This document shows, piece after piece, positions 61,143-64,000 of a DNA stretch of 64,000 bases. Origin of the DNA: an uncultured Propionibacterium sp. (GTDB taxonomy: Bacteria; Actinomycetota; Actinomycetes; Propionibacteriales; Propionibacteriaceae); NCBI GenBank assembly GCA_938036835.1, contig CALHWB010000041.1:29607-93606 (forward strand). Direction: 5' to 3'. The position numbers and the translations under genes are program-made. Every line of letters starts with the position of its first letter. The first letter of the stretch is position 1. The notes under the pieces are model-generated. The model was not told the origin of the DNA. It searched no databases and saw only the letters and a list, made by a program, of their open reading frames with translations.

Positions 61143-62878
61143 CGCCGCGCAGCACCGGCCGCCCGTCCGCGGAGCACAAGCCATCCTTCTGGGCACAGCC
61201 GTTCAGTCGGTTCATGGTATCCGCAATGCGCCAGGTGAAGGGTCTATACCTACTTGTCGCCGCGACGTGGACCGCTGTCTATGGTCTGCCCCTCGTCATC
61301 GGTCTCGTGCTGTCCCGGCTCATCGACCGGGCCGGAAACGGCGACGTCGGCACCACTACCTGGTGGCTGCTGGTGCTGGCCGTGGGGCTGATGGTGCTGC
61401 GGGCCGTCGCCCTCTGGAGCGGCCTGCAACTGACCTTCCAGCTGATCTTCAAGACGAGCGCCTGGCTCAAGATCCGGGTTCTGCGAAGCCTCCTCGGCTG
61501 CCCCACCCCCCGCGACCGGTCCGTCAGCACCGGCGAGACGATCAACCGGCTGCGCGACGACACGGAGGAGATCGGCGGGCTGCTGGAGTGGACGACGGAC
61601 CTCAGCTACCGGTCGGTGCTGATCGTTATCGCCATCACCGTGCTCGCCACCACCGACCTGGTCATGACCATTCCGCTGGTTCTGTTGTTGGCTGGGCTGT
61701 TCGCCTCGGTCTTCCTGAAGAGCCGGGTGGCGGCGTTGCAGACCCAGGTTAGGGTGGAACAGGGCCGAATCGGCGGCGCGATGAGCGACACCCTGACCGG
61801 GATCCGGGATTTGCGCCTTTCCGGCGCCATCGGCAGTCGGATGTCCCGGCTGGAGCAGGGCTTCGCCGTGCGGCGCCGTCTCCAGCAGCTTCACCAGGTC
61901 TATGCCGGCCTGCTCGCCGACCTGTTCCGCAACCTGGTCATGCTCGGCATCGCGGTGGTCCTGCTGACCGCGAGCCAGCGGATCGTGACGGGCAAGTTCA
62001 CCATCGGTGAGCTAATGCTCTTCATCACCTACTCCGGCTGGCTGAGCCAGCACATGTCCTTCTTCGGCAAGATCTTCGCCCGCTACCAGGGCGGCAAGGT
62101 GTCCTACCGACGGTTGGCGGAGACGGGCAGCGGCGCGGAGGTCACCCCGCCAGATAACATTCCGGTCGAGCCGCTGCGTGTGCTGACAGCCAGGGGCCTC
62201 ACCCGCCACACCCCGGCGGGCGGCCCCGCCCCCGAACCCGTCGACTTCACCGTTCACCCTCGCGAACTGGTGGTGATCGCCGGTGCCATCGGCGCGGGCA
62301 AGAGCACCGTCGTGCGGGCCCTGCTCGGGCTTCAGCCGGACCCGAGGGGAGATGTCCACTGGAACGGAATCGCCGTCACAGGGAACCGCGCTCGGTTGGC
62401 CACACCTCATATCGGCTACGCCCGCCAGTCGCCCCACTTCGTCGCCGGAACCGTCCGCGACAACTTGCTTCTCGGCGATGAGTCCATCACGGAAGCGGAC
62501 ATGCTCCGAGCCCTGACGGCGGTCCACCTGACCCCCGGCACACCGGAACTGCCCGAGGGGCTAGACACGGTCCTCGACTCGGGCCAGGCCAGCCGGCTCT
62601 CCGGCGGCCAGCGGCAGCGTCTGGCCCTGGCCCGCATGCTGTGCCGGCCGGCCGAGGTCTACGTCGTCGACGACTGCGACTCGTCGGTGGACGGCCCCAC
62701 CGCCTGTGACATCTGGCAGACGGTGCTGCGGGACTGGCCCGGGGCGTGGGTGGTGGTGTCCCATGATGCGGGCCTGCTCGCTCAGGCGGACACCGTGGTG
62801 AAAGTGACCCGCCGGACCGGGTTCTCCGGTGTCACCGGGGAAGCGGCCGTCGACACCCACAAGCGAAGGAGCGATTGA
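61139..62878 (+). CDS. ABC exporter half-transporter, subunit 2
   Basis: 579 residues; ATG overlaps the previous stop by four bases. Membrane domain with six helices, then Walker A GAIGAGKST, canonical signature LSGGQRQRL, but Walker B VYVVDDCDSSVD with Asp in place of the catalytic Glu. This complements subunit 1, whose signature is degenerate, so a heterodimer with one active site is expected. Confidence 0.88.
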   Translation: MTPRSTGRPSAEHKPSFWAQPFSRFMVSAMRQVKGLYLLVAATWTAVYGLPLVIGLVLSRLIDRAGNGDVGTTTWWLLVLAVGLMVLRAVALWSGLQLTFQLIFKTSAWLKIRVLRSLLGCPTPRDRSVSTGETINRLRDDTEEIGGLLEWTTDLSYRSVLIVIAITVLATTDLVMTIPLVLLLAGLFASVFLKSRVAALQTQVRVEQGRIGGAMSDTLTGIRDLRLSGAIGSRMSRLEQGFAVRRRLQQLHQVYAGLLADLFRNLVMLGIAVVLLTASQRIVTGKFTIGELMLFITYSGWLSQHMSFFGKIFARYQGGKVSYRRLAETGSGAEVTPPDNIPVEPLRVLTARGLTRHTPAGGPAPEPVDFTVHPRELVVIAGAIGAGKSTVVRALLGLQPDPRGDVHWNGIAVTGNRARLATPHIGYARQSPHFVAGTVRDNLLLGDESITEADMLRALTAVHLTPGTPELPEGLDTVLDSGQASRLSGGQRQRLALARMLCRPAEVYVVDDCDSSVDGPTACDIWQTVLRDWPGAWVVVSHDAGLLAQADTVVKVTRRTGFSGVTGEAAVDTHKRRSD

Positions 62879-62892
62879 TGCCCATCATCGGA

Positions 62893-63726
62893 TCACTGTG
62901 CGAGCCCCTCGGTCTCCACCTCGTTCGAATCGACAATCACCTCTGTTGCCTTGCTGACCACCGCACCATCGGGGCGATGCCCGGGCTTCGTGAGTTCCAA
63001 ACTTGCCAGATGGTTTTGCAGCCTTTTCGACATCGGAAGGAAGGTGCCAAGAGTTAGCCCTCCGGATAAAACGGCCCCGGCCAGCGGAATCGCCTTCGCG
63101 ACTCCGCTGGCAAACACCTTCTTCGTCATGCTTACGCCGAGATAGCCGGCCACCTTCTTCACGATCGGGTAGACGATTCCTCTGGTGAGCGCCTTCTGCG
63201 GGAGTCTCTTCGCAACGCTCGCGGCGGTCAGCGTAGCGACCTTGGCGACGCCGCTCTGGGCGATCTTGATGCCGAACATGACACCAACGAAGAGCATCAG
63301 AATGCTCTCGGTCGCTTCGTCGAGTTCTTCGCTCTCGTCGCCGAACAGATCCGGCCAACTGTAGATGTATGCAAGTTCCTGAGCGATACGCAATATGTGG
63401 CCCACGTATTGGGCAAGGTCGGTAGGGACCGCGCCAATCATCGTGAATCCGCCAGGAATACCGGCCACGGCAGATATCGCGGTGACTTTGCCCGTCTCGA
63501 AAGCCACGGACGCGTTGGCCACATCCGTGACGATCTTGAACGGGATACCCGCAGCAGCGGGACTTCCGGCAACGGCGCGGTCGATCTGCTCTTCCGTGCA
63601 GTACCGCTTCAATTCGGTGCGTAGGTAGTTTCCGCGATCGATGCGGACAAAGGGCAGCCTAGCGGCGGCGTCCAGAACCTCGGAGAACCTCGATCCGGGG
63701 TTCTCAACCGCTTTGCTTCGCGCCAT
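62893..63726 (-). CDS. EcsC-family protein
   Basis: 277 residues from ATG 63726; TAGCAT ends seven bases upstream (leaderless). Family pattern: SAVAGIPGGFTMIGAVPTD, then HILRIAQELAYIYSWPDLF, then LMLFVGVMFGI. It is convergent with the ABC exporter, 14 bases from its stop. EcsC proteins have no firm function, but the name comes from an ABC-transporter locus. Confidence 0.8.
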   Translation of the reverse strand: MARSKAVENPGSRFSEVLDAAARLPFVRIDRGNYLRTELKRYCTEEQIDRAVAGSPAAAGIPFKIVTDVANASVAFETGKVTAISAVAGIPGGFTMIGAVPTDLAQYVGHILRIAQELAYIYSWPDLFGDESEELDEATESILMLFVGVMFGIKIAQSGVAKVATLTAASVAKRLPQKALTRGIVYPIVKKVAGYLGVSMTKKVFASGVAKAIPLAGAVLSGGLTLGTFLPMSKRLQNHLASLELTKPGHRPDGAVVSKATEVIVDSNEVETEGLAQ

Positions 63727-63751
63727 GCGCCCCATGCTAGTTACGTCCTCT

Positions 63752-64000
63752 GACAACGCAGCCGAGGCGGTGAACGGGCTCTACAAGGCCGAATGCATCC
63801 GCACGACCGTCTTCCACGACGGGCCCTACAAGACGATCTCCGAGGTCGAGTACGCCACCGCCGGCTGGGTCGACCGGTACAACCAGCGACGCCTGCACTC
63901 CAGCCTCGGCTACCTCACCCCAGCAGAGTACGAGGCCACCCACTACTTGGTTGGGAGTTTTGAAGTATTGCACGGAACGATGGATGACGTCTTCATCAAT
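63752..64000 (+). mobile_element. IS3-family transposase, C-terminal fragment at window edge
   Basis: The frame from 63752 reads NGLYKAECIRTTVFHDGPYK and NQRRLHSSLGYLTPAEYEA, the end of the IS3 rve integrase core with the catalytic Glu region. The start is missing, and after THY (63946) the sequence no longer matches the family ending. The frame runs to the edge, so the right limit is unknown. It is probably a broken copy. Confidence 0.75.

Overview
This 64 kb window looks like the chromosome of a high-GC actinobacterium, most plausibly a member of the Propionibacteriaceae. The basis is strongly GC-biased codon use, many promoters of the form TANNNT placed 6-8 nt before a start codon (leaderless transcripts), and typical actinobacterial neighbourhoods: clpS-DUF2017-murI, murT/gatD, DUF3618 with a GroES-like gene, and a three-gene sdhCAB operon. 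The genus is an inference from gene content; no rRNA is present.

Left part (1-29.8 kb) is mostly housekeeping. It starts with the 3' end of malQ and NAD salvage (pncA, pncB), then clpS, a DUF2017 gene, murI, a tandem of DUF4177 genes (one frameshifted) and the rph-rdgB-thyA-folA-dinB run. A P450, tRNA-Leu, a bcp-type peroxiredoxin, DUF3618 and GroES-like genes and tRNA-Lys follow. An accessory island at 13.3-16.8 kb holds a type VII secretion-like toxin operon, a decayed membrane-protein gene and a tRNA-Leu fragment. After that come an SDR, an FUSC-type membrane protein, a cation symporter, an unknown multi-TM protein, gatD/murT, sdhCAB and alr.

Centre (29.8-41.8 kb) is the metabolic highlight: a complete ornithine-fermentation operon (ord, ortA, ortB, oraS, oraE, a glmL-like reactivase, orr), followed by an amino-acid permease and an ATP-grasp ligase. 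A double Lrp/AsnC regulator is divergent, across a 450 bp region rich in inverted repeats. By the clostridial pathway, L-ornithine becomes D-ornithine (Orr), then 2,4-diaminopentanoate (OraSE, B12 and PLP), then 2-amino-4-oxopentanoate (Ord), then D-alanine plus acetyl-CoA (OrtAB). Alanine racemase, next to the regulator, could feed the D-alanine back as L-alanine.

A second type VII-like module lies at 42.0-45.2 kb: a YbaB-like protein, a small ESX-like protein, a serine-hydrolase effector and a convergent lipoprotein that may be its immunity protein. Next are an ECF vitamin transporter (S component, fused A subunits, T subunit), a TPP riboswitch and thiM-thiE-thiD-tenA, then a winged-helix protein and a GNAT acetyltransferase.

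The right end (about 53.7-64 kb) is a horizontally acquired patchwork of different base composition. It contains a 904-residue SF1 helicase (candidate defence gene), a decayed low-GC O-acetyltransferase of Firmicutes type, an IS30 transposase remnant, a possibly frameshifted unknown gene, a heterodimeric ABC exporter, an EcsC-family protein and a partial IS3 transposase running off the edge.
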